NCBI GenBank assembly: GCA_028023455.1
Contig: JAQFVV010006451.1
Location: 498,001 to 562,000 of the forward strand
DNA: 64,000 bases
Reading direction: 5' to 3'
From: Epiperipatus broadwayi
Lineage: Eukaryota > Onychophora > Udeonychophora > Euonychophora > Peripatidae
Under the pieces are notes generated by a model that made no database searches, had not been told where the DNA came from, and was given only the letters and a program-made list of their open reading frames with translations. The position numbers and the translations under genes are program-made. Positions 11,527-22,300 of this stretch are shown here, in pieces (within the stretch, counting starts at the first letter, position 1; the number at the start of each line of letters is the position of its first letter).

Positions 11527-12192
11527 AAATGAAAATCCAATTATATCAAAAATTAAATACTGGAATGCACATAAAATAATACATGGGGAAAGTAACATAA
11601 ACAAATGGTCTCTCAGGATTACCAATCAGCAACTGATTTTAAGATCAGAATTCTGGTTCATTGAGGCAAAATTTTAAGATTTCCTAATTAAAATTAGCCT
11701 GGACTTCCTCCCTATGAATTCATTTTTGGTATACAGGAGAAATTTCAAGAAGATTAATCCTGTGTGCCGGATGTGTGAGAGAGAGGAGGAATCAATTGAC
11801 CATGTTCTTCTTACATGTCCCAGTATGTCCAATTACATATCAATAATTTGTGAATGGTACAGCAATATGAATGAAAACAATCAATTAAAGACTATATAGG
11901 TCAGGGTCTACTTTTGGACATAAGACTAGGGATTTTCATAAATTATACCCAATGATGTGTCAGATGTAAAGTAACAATTGAAGGGATGAGAGACCCACAT
12001 GCTACTAAATTTAAAAACATCATGGAGAAAATCATGAAGAGGAACTAACTAATTGCTCCAAGCTATATCACACGAGCAACATGGGAGAAAGTTGGACCTA
12101 CTTTACTTCAAATAGATATGTATTTGATATCATTTTTGTAGTTGTAACATTCAATATAGCAATCGAATGAAATTTATTTAAAAAAAAAATAT
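11527..12192 (+). mobile_element. LINE 3' fragment with C-terminal zinc finger and poly(A)
   Basis: Broken frames end in an open frame (11714-11899) containing PVCRMCEREEESIDHVLLTC. This is the C-x2-C ... H-x4-C cysteine-histidine motif found at the C-terminus of ORF2 in many non-LTR retrotransposons. The preceding text (SLDFLPMNSFLVYRRNF, read across a stop at about 11700) fits the region just before the finger. Downstream, stops accumulate and the copy ends in A9 at about 12181-12189, a retroposed 3' end. No reverse transcriptase domain is present, so it is heavily 5' truncated. The clade is unresolved (an I- or R1-like group is possible). Confidence 0.7.
11714..11899 (+). pseudogene. LINE ORF2 C-terminal CCHC-type finger fragment
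   Basis: 61 codons with Cys-x2-Cys at residues 18-21 and His-x4-Cys at about 31-36, with spacing typical of the ORF2 C-terminal finger that helps bind element RNA or target DNA. The Met is internal and was not chosen as a true start. The frame upstream contains stops. It is a dead remnant of the element at 11527-12192. Confidence 0.7.
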
Positions 12193-13818
12193 TCGATGTT
12201 TTTTTTTTTTTTTTTACTAATTGATTATAATAGAAGCTTGTTAATCTTAAATTGTAATATATTTATGATTGTTTAAACTTATTCAACAAAAAATTTTGTT
12301 TATTATCACTGAACAATCATAAGAAATTTGCCCTGCATAGTTTAAAGCAATGATAAAATAGCCGATTTTTTTCAGGATCCATAGTCATATCTCTATTTCA
12401 GGCACTTCCTGTGTTCAAACTGTTCATGAATTTCTGAGCAATAAATCATTGGATTATTATTTAACATATATTATCATCTTTTATTTACTTTTATAGATGT
12501 ACATAAATTTGCATATTATGAAAGAGCAAATTAATATATTTCAAAAAATTATTGCAATTTTTATATTTAATTTTAAAACAAACTTTTTCATTTTTCTGAT
12601 CTTCTGCCAACCTTTGATTCCGCCTCTTCGTTTTTGTTTTTTTTTTGTTAATCCATCTATCTTAATTTTTCAACAGCAGTTGGTTACAAAAAGTACTTCA
12701 TAAATATTTAAACAATATATTAAGTAAAGGTAAATATTTACAATAAACCATGAACTCATAAATTTGTGTGAAAAATAAACATTCTAAACTATGTGCTTTT
12801 AGGCATAAACACAATTAGTTGAATGTTAAAATGAAACCTATGATTATATTTATAAATTAGCAAAATTCCTTACGTCATTGTTAAAAACAATATTAATGCA
12901 AAAATTTCTATCTGAAAGTTAAAATAATATATGTGTATTTCTAGATTTAAATTTTTTAAAAATATATATATTTTATCTCTTTATCTACAATGAATGTGAA
13001 TTAACTCTTTAATTACTCTGAGTATATATATTAAGGATTAAACGAAGTTGATTTTATTGATCATTTTTATATCTAGTTTCAGCATATATTTTTTTTTTAA
13101 ATACATTTATATTTTATCAACGTAAATTATTTTAAAACAACTTAGTGCTAAATCTTAAGAGATTGCAAAGATCTAGAAACCAACCAAGTGTGAGATAGAA
13201 GATAAGCTAAAAACGTTTGTTAGACTGACGAGGAAAAGAAATGTTATGTATCAAAAAAACTGGATTAAATTACAAGGGACCTTTATCTTATAGTGATCTA
13301 AAATGACTTCAACCTAAGGTTCGTACTTATAACACATTACTGAACGTTAGACAAAAGTCTTACATAAAAATATCCATTTCTACCCATAGGCAAACCTTTG
13401 AGTCTGCAATTAAATATGGAAGGCTGATAAACTATGTGCATGCATCGATTTAATCATTTCTTTATATATCTAATTATATAATTATTGCTCACATTTGATT
13501 TTGTATTCTCTTATCTTATTTTTTTAAATGGATTAAGACTTAGGCAGATATTTAATTCTTGATACAAGATCATTTTATGATAATTTTGGGTGTTTAATGA
13601 TCATTTATTTACTTAGTTGAAAAATAATTAATTGTCATGAAAACAATACTGGTTCATACAATGTAATGCAAATATTGTTCATAGTTATCATAATTAACGA
13701 ATGCAATTAATTAGATATAAATAACATTTTAATAATAACAAAAATATTACATCATATTCCAAGATAAGTTATTGATATGTAATCAAATAAACAATATATT
13801 TTATATATGTAACTAAAG
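12193..13818. other. A/T-rich stretch without a recognisable gene
   Basis: Only chance frames are present (for example 12497-12703, which is dominated by Phe/Ile). No RNA gene or repeat that I can support. Confidence 0.5.
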
Positions 13819-13978
13819 ATAGGGGTTTTGAACACAGACTTTCAAGCCCCTTCCACTATCCACACTATCTCATACTACTGGTACATATGCGGAAAAGATG
13901 TGTGTGGTCATGTGTATCAGTTGTATGAGATAATGTAGATAGTGAAGGGGCTTGAAAGTTTGTGTTCAAATCCCCTAT
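13819..13978. repeat. Inverted repeat made of two tRNA-like repeat units
   Basis: The left arm (13819-13875) and right arm (13923-13978) are reverse complements of about 57 bp with a few mismatches, separated by about 47 bp. The plus-strand right half contains GTGTGGTCATGTGTATCAG, later a GGGGCTTGAAAG stretch, and a B-box-like GTGTTCAAATCCCC, so each arm looks like the 3' part of a tRNA-like unit. The same family occurs singly at 4272-4350 and 59017-59101. Confidence 0.75.
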
Positions 13979-14570
13979 ATTTACAATGATGCTCCAGGCA
14001 TAAGAGTGCCTGGTATTTCAAATTTTAAATGTAAATGCTCTGGTGTTTGTAAAAAAAATTGAGCATTAGAAATAACATAACTGCACCACAATCATAATCT
14101 CCAGATGTTGCCACTCGACCATTACATCAAAACATGCAAGGGAGAATATTGATGATTGATACTTACAATTAAAAAAATTATCACTGAGTTCAGTAAATAA
14201 ATATATAATCGATTGGTTTTATTCCTCAAGATTTGTAAGATGTTTGAATATTAGAAACACCAGAACTGAAATTGATTCAAAGATCTTACTCTCCAAAATC
14301 TGATCCCTTATCACTGCACCAAATCACACACGTACTAAGTTCATTAATTTATTAATAGTAAATAAATAAATTTAAAAAATATATTCTCATATCTTTAAAT
14401 GGTTGTTTTCTCATCCTTGGTGTTTACCACAGGATGGCGTTGATGCTAATCAAAAACATATACATATAACGATTCCGGGCCGGACCTAAATGATCGATTT
14501 TATCTAAAAAGATCTGATTTCTTAGACTTGTAATAAAATATTCTACTAACTAATACTATTATATGATGTT
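13979..14570. other. No gene seen
   Basis: A/T-rich with no open frame over 60 codons. A G/C-richer patch (GATTCCGGGCCGGACCTAAA) at about 14470 has no recognised function. Confidence 0.4.
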
Positions 14571-14584
14571 AGTTTTTTTCATTT

Positions 14585-14880
14585 TTGTAAATGATTATTA
14601 ATCTTATCTTGTTTTTGAGTTTGTGTGTGTGTGTCTTTAAAGTTACGGTGTTTTTCTAATTTTTTTTTTTTTTTGCCTTTTTTCTTTTTAAAGTTACGGT
14701 CTTTTTTTTTTTTTGCAAGAGTAAATCAATAACTTTATTCAAAAGCAAGACATAATAAGTAAATGTTTATTAATCTTATCTTGTTTTTGAGTTTGTGTGT
14801 GTGTGTCTTTAAAGTTATGGGGCTTTTTCGAATTTTTTTTTGGGACTTTAGGTGTGCCTTTTTTTAAAGTTACGGTATTT
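14585..14880. repeat. Degenerate tandem duplication with (GT)n
   Basis: A block of about 55 bp (ATTAATCTTATCTTG, GAGTTTG, (TG)n, TCTTTAAAGTTA) occurs at about 14588-14645 and again at 14769-14818. Shorter AAAGTTACGGT echoes lie at 14690 and 14866. Runs of T9 to T15 separate the parts. Confidence 0.75.
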
Positions 14881-14999
14881 TTGGTCAAGAGTAAATCAAT
14901 CATTTTATTAAAAAAGCAAGTCGTAATTCTAAATCTATCAAAAGTAACATAATTTATATACTACAATTTAGAATTGATACCTGACTACTATTAATAAGG

Positions 15000-15495
15000 A
15001 CTGTCATTGAAAGACTCGATTGAAAAATGATACCCGACTAATTTCCATTTTCTTTTTTGGGGACAGTAATGAATCAGAAAGTGGGTTGTTTTTGTTAAGT
15101 CTGTCTATATAAAAAGGGTACCATTATTGAAATACTAAATTTAAAAATGATAGCTGACTAATTTGCATTTCTTTTGACAGTAATTAATCAGAAAGTGGGT
15201 TTCTTTTTTTCTTTTTTTGGTAAAACTTGTGTATATATAAAAACAAACAAACCATAATTCAAAGACTCCATTGAAAAAATCAAACCCCATTGAATTTGCT
15301 TTTTTTTTTTTTTTAAAGACAGTAATTAATCAGGAACTGGCTTGTTTTTGTTAGTGTGTAGATATAAAAACTAATCTTATTTTGAAATAATAAATGTAAC
15401 AAAACAAAAAAAAAAAATACCCGACTAATTTTATTTTTCGGACAAGTAATTCCTAATAATTAGATAGTGGGTTGTTTTTGTGTATATATATAGCA
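15000..15495. repeat. Minisatellite, about four diverged units of 115-140 bp
   Basis: The phrase GACAGTAATNAATCAGAAAG and variants begins near 15062, 15176, 15317 and 15440. Each is preceded by an ACCCGACTAATTT-like block and followed by GTGGGTTGTTTTTG, a GT-rich stretch and TATATAAA. Unit length varies mainly through T and A runs. No coding potential. Confidence 0.75.
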
Positions 15496-15712
15496 AAAGT
15501 AACTGGTCACAGACGAATTCTCACGAAAATGGTACTTTTCACGTGATCCTTTAATTTTTTTCCCCTTTCGCACCCTTAAAAGCAATTTTTGAGGGTTACC
15601 CCTTCATAATGGAATCTTCAGGACATTATTACTAAACTTACAACAGTAAAGTAAGTTACAACACCTTAAAAAAAATAGACGTCTTATCAAATTTAAAAAA
15701 ACTACAACTGCT

Positions 15713-15943
15713 TCAAATACACACACTCTCACATGAAACTACAGAGAAAATAGATATTCTACTATTATGAGAAAATGATGAACAAAATCGACTACTACGG
15801 CAGCCATATTTCTTTCTCTTTGCTTTTAGCATGGAAAAAAAGCCATAACCGGCATCCGGCAGGAACTCTTTCTGTGTTTTATCATAGAATGAAGTCTCTT
15901 TGTGTTGGCTTCTGTCACTGCCACTGCCTCCTTCATCCAACAT
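15713..15943 (-). CDS. Hypothetical short protein or first-exon candidate
   Basis: A 76-codon frame on the minus strand starting with ATG at 15943. It is rich in Ser, charged residues and Cys (MLDEGGSGSDRSQHKETSFY, then a KAKRKKYGCRS basic stretch), unlike the low-complexity chance frames elsewhere. The surrounding 15.5-16.0 kb has more G/C and more CpG than its neighbours, including a CACGTG E-box-like site at 15540 and CCGGCATCCGG at about 15849. That would fit a promoter-proximal exon. I see no convincing splice donor, signal peptide or known domain, and no TATA box I would defend. A chance frame is a real alternative. Confidence 0.25.
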   Translation of the reverse strand: MLDEGGSGSDRSQHKETSFYDKTQKEFLPDAGYGFFSMLKAKRKKYGCRSSRFCSSFSHNSRISIFSVVSCESVCI

Positions 15944-16018
15944 AACATGATGACTTTTCTGCGTTTATAATGAAGAAAAGTTCCTCTTTTGTTGGGTGAA
16001 GGCCAGTGAAACTGTATA

Positions 16019-16044
16019 TTTCTAGGAATTTACCTAGAAATAGC
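16019..16044. other. Short perfect inverted repeat
   Basis: ATTTCTAGG and CCTAGAAAT are exact inverted 9-mers separated by a few bases, just upstream (in the minus-strand sense) of the 15943 ATG. The spacing of TTC/GAA-like blocks is loosely like a heat-shock element, but one site in A/T-rich DNA is weak evidence. Confidence 0.3.
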
Positions 16045-16433
16045 AACATCTTAAGGCAAACACCAGGGATGAGAAAACAACCCTTTAAATAACTGATTTT
16101 TTTTTGATTTTATGACTGATATTCTTTTCCAATGAAGACCTCATTGAAAAGAATTAATATAACTTCTCATATTAATATAAATGTTTCTTTTATTAAATAA
16201 TAGTGCAGGGCTTCAATCTTCAGTAAACAAACATCATAATAATGTTCTGTAAAAAATAACATATTCAAATAGACTTTATCTGTGCAAGTTTCAAATCACA
16301 TTCAATTTCATAGTGTTGAAGTTTCTGTCCATTACCAAGACCACAGACTATTAACACTCTATGTTTTTTTTTCCATTTTCTCTTCTTAATGCTCTTGTTC
16401 TCTACGAACTATTCTTGGAATTACTCAATTTTT

Positions 16434-16795
16434 AAGCTTGTAAATAAAAAATAAAGAGATCTTCTAATTTGCTCTAACAAGCTTTACTGATAAATGCCAG
16501 CTAAACAAAGCATTTAAAAATCTCTACCTTGAAAACACTCTCTAAAAATTTTAGATTTCCTACTTAATAGTTAACTTTTAAATAAATGCTGGCTTTGGCT
16601 TGGTATTTTTAGATCTAGTGTCTAAAACTATCTTAGCACCTCACTGAGGAGTGCCAAAGCATGAAACCATTAGTCTGAGGCTAGGGAGTGTTTTCAAGAT
16701 AGAGATTTTTAAATGCTTTGTTTAGCTGGCATTTATCAATAAAGCTTGTTAAAGCAAATTAGAAAAGCTCTTTATATTTTTGACATTCTTGACTA
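16434..16795 (+). mobile_element. Hammerhead-bearing repeat folded on itself
   Basis: The left arm (about 16434-16531, AAGCTTGTAAATAAAAAATA through GAAAACACTCTC) is the inverse of the right arm (about 16690-16790, GAGTGTTTTCAAGATAGAGA through TTTATATTTTTGA). The middle contains TTTTTAGATCTAGTGTCT and the hammerhead at 16639-16680, both shared with the 10-kb cluster. This copy is therefore an independent inverted arrangement of the same repeat. It has no coding capacity. Confidence 0.85.
16639..16680 (+). ncRNA. Type I hammerhead ribozyme
   Basis: Plus strand: CCTCA (16639-16643), CTGAGGA (16644-16650), stem II GTGC-CAAA-GCAT (16651-16662, with one G-U), GAA (16663-16665), stem III region ACCATTAGT (16666-16674), C17 (16675), TGAGG (16676-16680). 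Stem I forms five perfect pairs. The pair next to the core is A-U here but U-A in the 10596 copy, a compensating double change. The GUC triplet and A15.1-U16.1 are kept. Stem III is down to two pairs (A-U, C-G) because its palindrome has decayed, so activity is uncertain. Confidence 0.75.
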
Positions 16796-17221
16796 TTGCT
16801 TGGAGCATCTAAAAGCATAGTTAAATTTGAATAAACTAATTTTTACAGCATATTATTATAATGTTTTTTTTTTTTGAAGAGGATGTTCTTTACTGAAAAC
16901 ACATTCAAGATATTAATTAAATAGTCAATATTATTACTATCCCATATAAGAAGTATTTATATTAATGCAAGAATTTATTGCAGATTAATTATGGATTTAG
17001 ATATGTTTAAATAAATAACAGGTAAACAATATTTAAATATCTCATGTTATAAAAGGTGCACACATCTCATGAGGCACTCTTCATAATGTTTTATTTAATA
17101 TTAGTTTCAAATGACTACCAGGTTTTTTTTTTTGAGATATGTGAGATATCTTTCATTTACTATCTTTTAAACTATGTAATATTCTATAAATTTCACAAGT
17201 GCAATGTTAAAATTGTAACTG
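16796..17221. other. No gene seen
   Basis: A/T-rich spacer with several T runs. No frame or repeat that I can support. Confidence 0.4.
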
Positions 17222-17542
17222 TATAGAAGGTAAACAAACCTTCACCCTAGCACATTTTTTAAACAAGATGATAAAAGTGTAAGGATACTCTCACACTAGC
17301 TACAAGATAAAGTCTTTAAGGAAATAAGAGTGACCATCTTATTTCTGAACTCATATGGTAATTTATGAGTTAATCTTTTAGACACTTAATATTGGTTAAT
17401 AAATTACCATATAAAAATGAAAATAAGACAGTCACTCATATTCTTTAAATATTTTACCTTGTGGCTGGAACGAGAGCATCCTTATAGTTTATCATTTTGT
17501 TAAAAAAATGGTTCTGATGTGGAGGTTTGTTTACCTTCTATA
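17222..17542. mobile_element. Foldback/MITE-like element of about 320 bp
   Basis: The ends TATAGAAGGTAAACAAACCT and AGGTTTGTTTACCTTCTATA are exact inverses flanked by TA. Pairing continues inward with interruptions (ATAAGAGTGACCATCTTATT against AATAAGACAGTCACTC, and ATGGTAATTT against its inverse), so almost the whole element can fold into one hairpin. This fits a miniature inverted-repeat element with TA target preference. No transposase frame is present. Confidence 0.8.
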
Positions 17543-17759
17543 TAATTGCCTTTCAAACTATAACTAATGATTTTTTATAAAAACAAAACCTGAAAAATAC
17601 TATGATCACCAGTTTAATATTTTGAAAAAATGAGTTATGGCTAAATGTTAAAACATTAATATTTAAATTTTAATAAATTCTGTTTTTTTTTTTTAAGAAA
17701 TGTGCAATAAACATTCCAAAATTATTATTTTTTAAATACTGCAACTTTTAAAAGAACTA

Positions 17760-17862
17760 TTTTTTTCATGTGTCAAAGCATCGGCCGGGAAGCAAACCCG
17801 TAAACCCGGAACAACTGCTTGTAAGGCGGCTGTGCTGACCACTCGGCCACCAATGCTTGACA
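17760..17862 (-). mobile_element. tRNA-derived SINE, subfamily B
   Basis: Minus strand: TGTCAAGCATTGGTGGCCGA start, an A box like that of tRNA-Leu/Ser (TGGCCGAGTGGTCAGC), a CTTACAAGCAGTTG middle, B box GGGTTTGCTTCCCGG, end GATGCTTTGACACATGAA and an A tail (T run on the plus strand). The start TGTCAAGCAT and end ATGCTTTGACA can pair. Subfamily B lacks the TAGTTGG insertion of subfamily A. The other B copies are at 29981, 36241, 45151 and 45959. Confidence 0.85.
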
Positions 17863-18783
17863 AAAATTCCTATTTAATTATTTTTTTCAAAAGAGATGCA
17901 TCTTTCAAAAAATTCTCACTTATTAGTAATAATTCTCTCTTCTCTTTATTAATTAAAAATGAGGTTCTTTGACTAGACAAAATTTCAACAGTATTTTTCC
18001 TGCTTCCTTAGTTGATAAACTCATAACAACTTTTATTAAAGATTTAATATAATTAATTGAGATGTACTAATTGTTTCCAACTTAAGTTTTCTTTCTATAC
18101 CGTGAAAATAAAAATAGTGTATTTGTCATCCTTGTTGTTGTTGTAACCAATTTTGTTTATTCAATTATAAAAAAATTAATTACTTAATATTTACAGGAGA
18201 AAAATGTTTTAAATTTAATTCAAAATTATATAAAATTAATAGTCTGAAATTGATAATAAAAAAAAAAAATCCCCCCAAAAAATGTTTAGCGTCAAAATGC
18301 CAAAACTCAATAATTATTTTTCTGCATTCTTATTCTCCAAGACCTCTTACACAGTATTTTTAATTCTTGTAAGCTTGCAAATAGATATGTTTAATTTAAA
18401 ATAATAATAAACATTTTCATGGATTTAAATTGATTATTGACCTGATATCTGGCAGCATGTAAATAACGTTAGCATTTATCATTAGCAGTTATATTATTTT
18501 TTTTATTAATTAAATAAAGTTTTGAAAAACTTTTTATTTCGTGGTTTATATCATGCATAATCCATTTCTATAAAAAATGGTGACAAGTCATACTAATAAA
18601 AGCATGCTACTTTGCTAATTTCTTCAGGTTTAAACATATTTTTTCAGACTGCTTAAACCTAGAATTGATATTTCAAAATCCTTACCTAGAAGATGATGAA
18701 ACATTATGTAAAAATCTATAGATAGTAATCAAATTCATTATGTAAGTGTGTGTTTTTTTATACAACTTAAATAAATCCATGCA
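17863..18783. other. No gene seen
   Basis: A/T-rich, with homopolymer runs (A11 and C6 near 18270). No open frame above 60 codons. Confidence 0.4.
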
Positions 18784-18906
18784 TTAAAACAGGCAAAACT
18801 CACTATATATATTGCCACACACAACAAGCTAGAGTAATCAATGGATGCTTGTTGTGTGTGGCATATATATATATAATATATATATAGTGAGTTTTGCCTG
18901 TTTTAA
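18784..18906. mobile_element. Short palindromic foldback element
   Basis: TTAAAACAGGCAAAACTCAC followed by an AT-repeat and GCCACACACAACAAGC is mirrored by GCTTGTTGTGTGTGGC, an AT-repeat and GTGAGTTTTGCCTGTTTTAA. The arms are about 45-55 bp, near perfect apart from AT-repeat length, around a loop of about 20 bp. TTAA at both ends could be target sequence. It encodes nothing; a MITE is most likely. Confidence 0.8.
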
Positions 18907-19321
18907 CAACAGTTATACACAAGTATAAGAGGAAATGGTCACGTGGTGTTTATTGGCTAAAAACCATGCAATTAAAGAGGAAGATGCTTTGGGCATTTTA
19001 AATAGTGTACTCCATCCAAAGATTCTGTAATAATCACTATTAAAAGAATAGTGAAGACAGTATCGCTAGGCCTTTCAATTGACATATAGTGAGCATTTGA
19101 ATGTTTATCCATACTTGTTTTATCATTTAATTAAAAAGAGATACATATTAATTTATTAACAATAAACGAGTTGTTAGCTGGATTGTTTATGGAAAAGCTA
19201 CTTGAAATGCATATAAAACCCATGTTATTTTTGAACCCTACAGTCACTTTAATAGTAAATTCAGAGTGCATAAATATACTCAAAAGTTATCCCATAAAAT
19301 ATACAATACATAACCATGTGC

Positions 19322-19389
19322 AGTTTGGCACAGTTGGTAAAGCATTAGATATTGGATCGGGAGGATCTAGGATCAATTCTGGCACTTGA
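19322..19389 (+). repeat. tRNA-like sequence, possible SINE head
   Basis: TGGCACAGTTGGTAAAGC fits the A-box pattern TRGCNNAGYNGG well, and GGATCAATTCTGGCAC about 30 bp later is a poor B box. Total length is near that of a tRNA, and GGCAC / GGCAC repeats rather than pairs at the ends, so this is not a functional tRNA gene. The frame at 19171-19389 crosses it and is judged spurious. Confidence 0.45.
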
Positions 19390-22300
19390 ATTTCTTATGA
19401 ACATGAGCAATAAAACCATATATGATTTTTTTGCATAATGCATACTAATAGAAAATATTATTTTCATCCCAGTTTTGATACTAAATGCAAGCTTGAGTTA
19501 TCAATATATGCAAGATGTTAATGCTTAATAGATTCTCTTTTTACAGTTGATCTATACATATCCTGAGAGCATTTTCTAGATTATGACTTTTGAACCTATA
19601 TCTAATTCAATTGGAATTTTTGGATGTAATGCACCTTTTCACATTGATGAAAGCCAAAATCTAAAAACTAGAATTGTAATATAGATAATACAACATTGGT
19701 TAGATATTTCTTAAGCATCTCCATCTAGCATCTGTTGATTACTCAAGATTAAAATAAGTGGTGAGAGAAAATGGATTTGTTACTGAAAAGTATTGAATGT
19801 GTTGGTTTCATGCAATGTTTTATTCATAATATGCAGTAATACATATAAATATATATTTATATATAGCACTAGATAGCTCAGCTTATTTTAGAGGTCAACT
19901 ATTCTATTATTATATGTGAGTAATAAAGAACTGTAATTTCAATAAAATTAAGCATATTTTTATAAGTTTCATAACAGATATTAGATCTTATCTCTATGAA
20001 ACTCTCTCAAATAGCAAGGTTGGGTAGTCTCTGCATACTTCAAGGTTCAATCCAGATTAACAATTTTATAGTTATGTTTTACAAGCAATGTTTATTCCAG
20101 AAATCCTCTCTAAATAAAGCAGACTTATTAATGCATCATATGATTTCAAAAGCAATTAATTATCATTGTTCTATTCTACAGCCATTCACTATAATCTTAA
20201 ATAATTCATGTATATTATATGCTATAATCTCCATTATATGCTCATATGCAGACAGAAATAGGATTCAAATGTGGAATTAATGCTTTTATGAATCTAGTTC
20301 ATTGGTTAAACAATCTCACAGCAAATAACCTTAGAGTAAAATGAATGAATGTCTCTTGAAAGCATATGACAAAGTCATACCATGTTGGTCCTAGCATTAA
20401 TCTTTCTAATCAAAGGCTAGAAGGAACCTATAAAGTTTATAACAAATGTAGTGGCTCCCTCTCTGTTAGATCTAATAATTATACTAGTGAGTTGGGTTGA
20501 GTTTAAAGCATCATGACTCTTTTTTAAAAAATTCTGGCTATTGGCTTGAATTTTATAAAAGAATAAAATGTGATTGTTATATGCAAAGTTTATTAATGAT
20601 GACTTCAAGTTTTAGTGTTTACTGATGCAGGCAAAACCCAGAAGTGAATCTGTAGATTGAGATACTAGAACACTATATCATTTTGTACCCAATGATTATT
20701 CAAGCTTTGTTAACTCAAGAATAGGATGAAGAGACTGTATTTATTTTAAGAAAAATATGCATATTAGTTTCTTAATAATGTATGGATGTAAATGAACAAT
20801 GTCAATGATTGCATAAATACATCTATTACTATGTAATCTTTTTTCCCATTGTAAATAAACATTGAAATTACTATAAATCAAAGTGTGTATTTATTTTTTT
20901 CCAACACACTTTATATAGAAAACTGCTAATATTATAATACTTTCATAGTAGGCTGTACTAGATAAATACCTGTGCATGTTTTCATATATGCACAGCAACA
21001 TTTTTGTGGTTGACATTATTTTTCATCCCTCAGTGCTTTTTTGTGTGAAGATTTTTACCAATCCACCTTCCAGTTTATGATTCACTTATGTAATATTTTG
21101 TTATTTGTTTGACCATAACTATTTTAGGTTTATTTTTCTTCATTTTTGAACTTTTCTCGTGACTCTAATGCCAAACATAAATAGATAATTGTATTTAAAC
21201 TATGTTTTTAAATAGCTGCTCCATATGAGTTCTTTTATTTTTAATAGTATTACTTTTAACTTTATTAAATTTATATGCTTTTTTTTTTTTCATACTATTT
21301 AAATTCTTTTTTTTTATTTATATATAGAACTTTCTTTTAAAATCCATAGACTTTAAAAGTATATATTTTTGTCTTCCTTGTGATTTTATCATTTTCTAAC
21401 AAGGAATCATCAATTCTTCTTCCATTCACTAATTTCAAGCATATGCCTGGTTTACTCTATCTATCAATTATCAGAATAAGTCTTCAATATTGACCTCGAC
21501 TATAGCTAAATGATTAATTTCACTCTTCCTACAAGATAATTAATTGGTTAAAGGTAATATTTAGTTTTTTCCACTGATCATTGGTAAAAGGTAATGAATT
21601 CAAACATCTTTTCCTAACAGATTGTTCATATATTAATAATTTCTGTAATAAATAAAAGGGAGTGAATAGCTTATTGCTGCTAATAGATATTAATTTTAAA
21701 TAAAGAGAAAGATGTATTCATAATACAAGCAATTTTAATATAAATGAATTGTGAAACTGTAATTTCTGTGGTCCTGGGTAGTTTAACACTAGAGGTATAG
21801 ATAAGGAAACAAACACTTTAGTGATCAATTCTCGGCTAAAAACATTAAAGAAAATAAATGTCACATCGTTTAATTAAAAGAAATCACCATGCTCAGTCTC
21901 ACATTTAAGTGGTTAAACGTCATGTGACCTCCAAAGCAACTATTTATAGATTTACACGTTTTTATTTTTAAAGGGTGAGCAAATATTTTATTCTTTTAAT
22001 TATGATTTACATTCGCTTTTTAAGAACAGGAATAACATTTTAAAAAGTACGAACTAATTCTAAAAAAAAAAAGATACCTGTACTTATCTTTTTAAAAAGA
22101 AAAAAAGAGATAAAAATGTAAAACCATGAAATATTAACAATATAATTTAGAGATGTCAGAGATAAATATCAAAACGTTTGCAAGTGTTGATATCGTACAA
22201 ATGAATAAATTGTTTGTTTAATTCTTAATATACAATTTATTTTTTTAAAATGTATTTACAAAACTCTATGAATACACTATATATATTTATCTTAAATAAG

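Noticed and set aside
17760-17862. Functional tRNA-Leu or tRNA-Ser gene
   Set aside because: A and B boxes are present, but the ends extend beyond a normal acceptor stem, there is an A tail, and similar copies are scattered through the window. It is a SINE.
19996-20280. 94-codon frame as a small gene
   Set aside because: No domain, signal, splice context or repeat similarity; of the length expected by chance in 64 kb.
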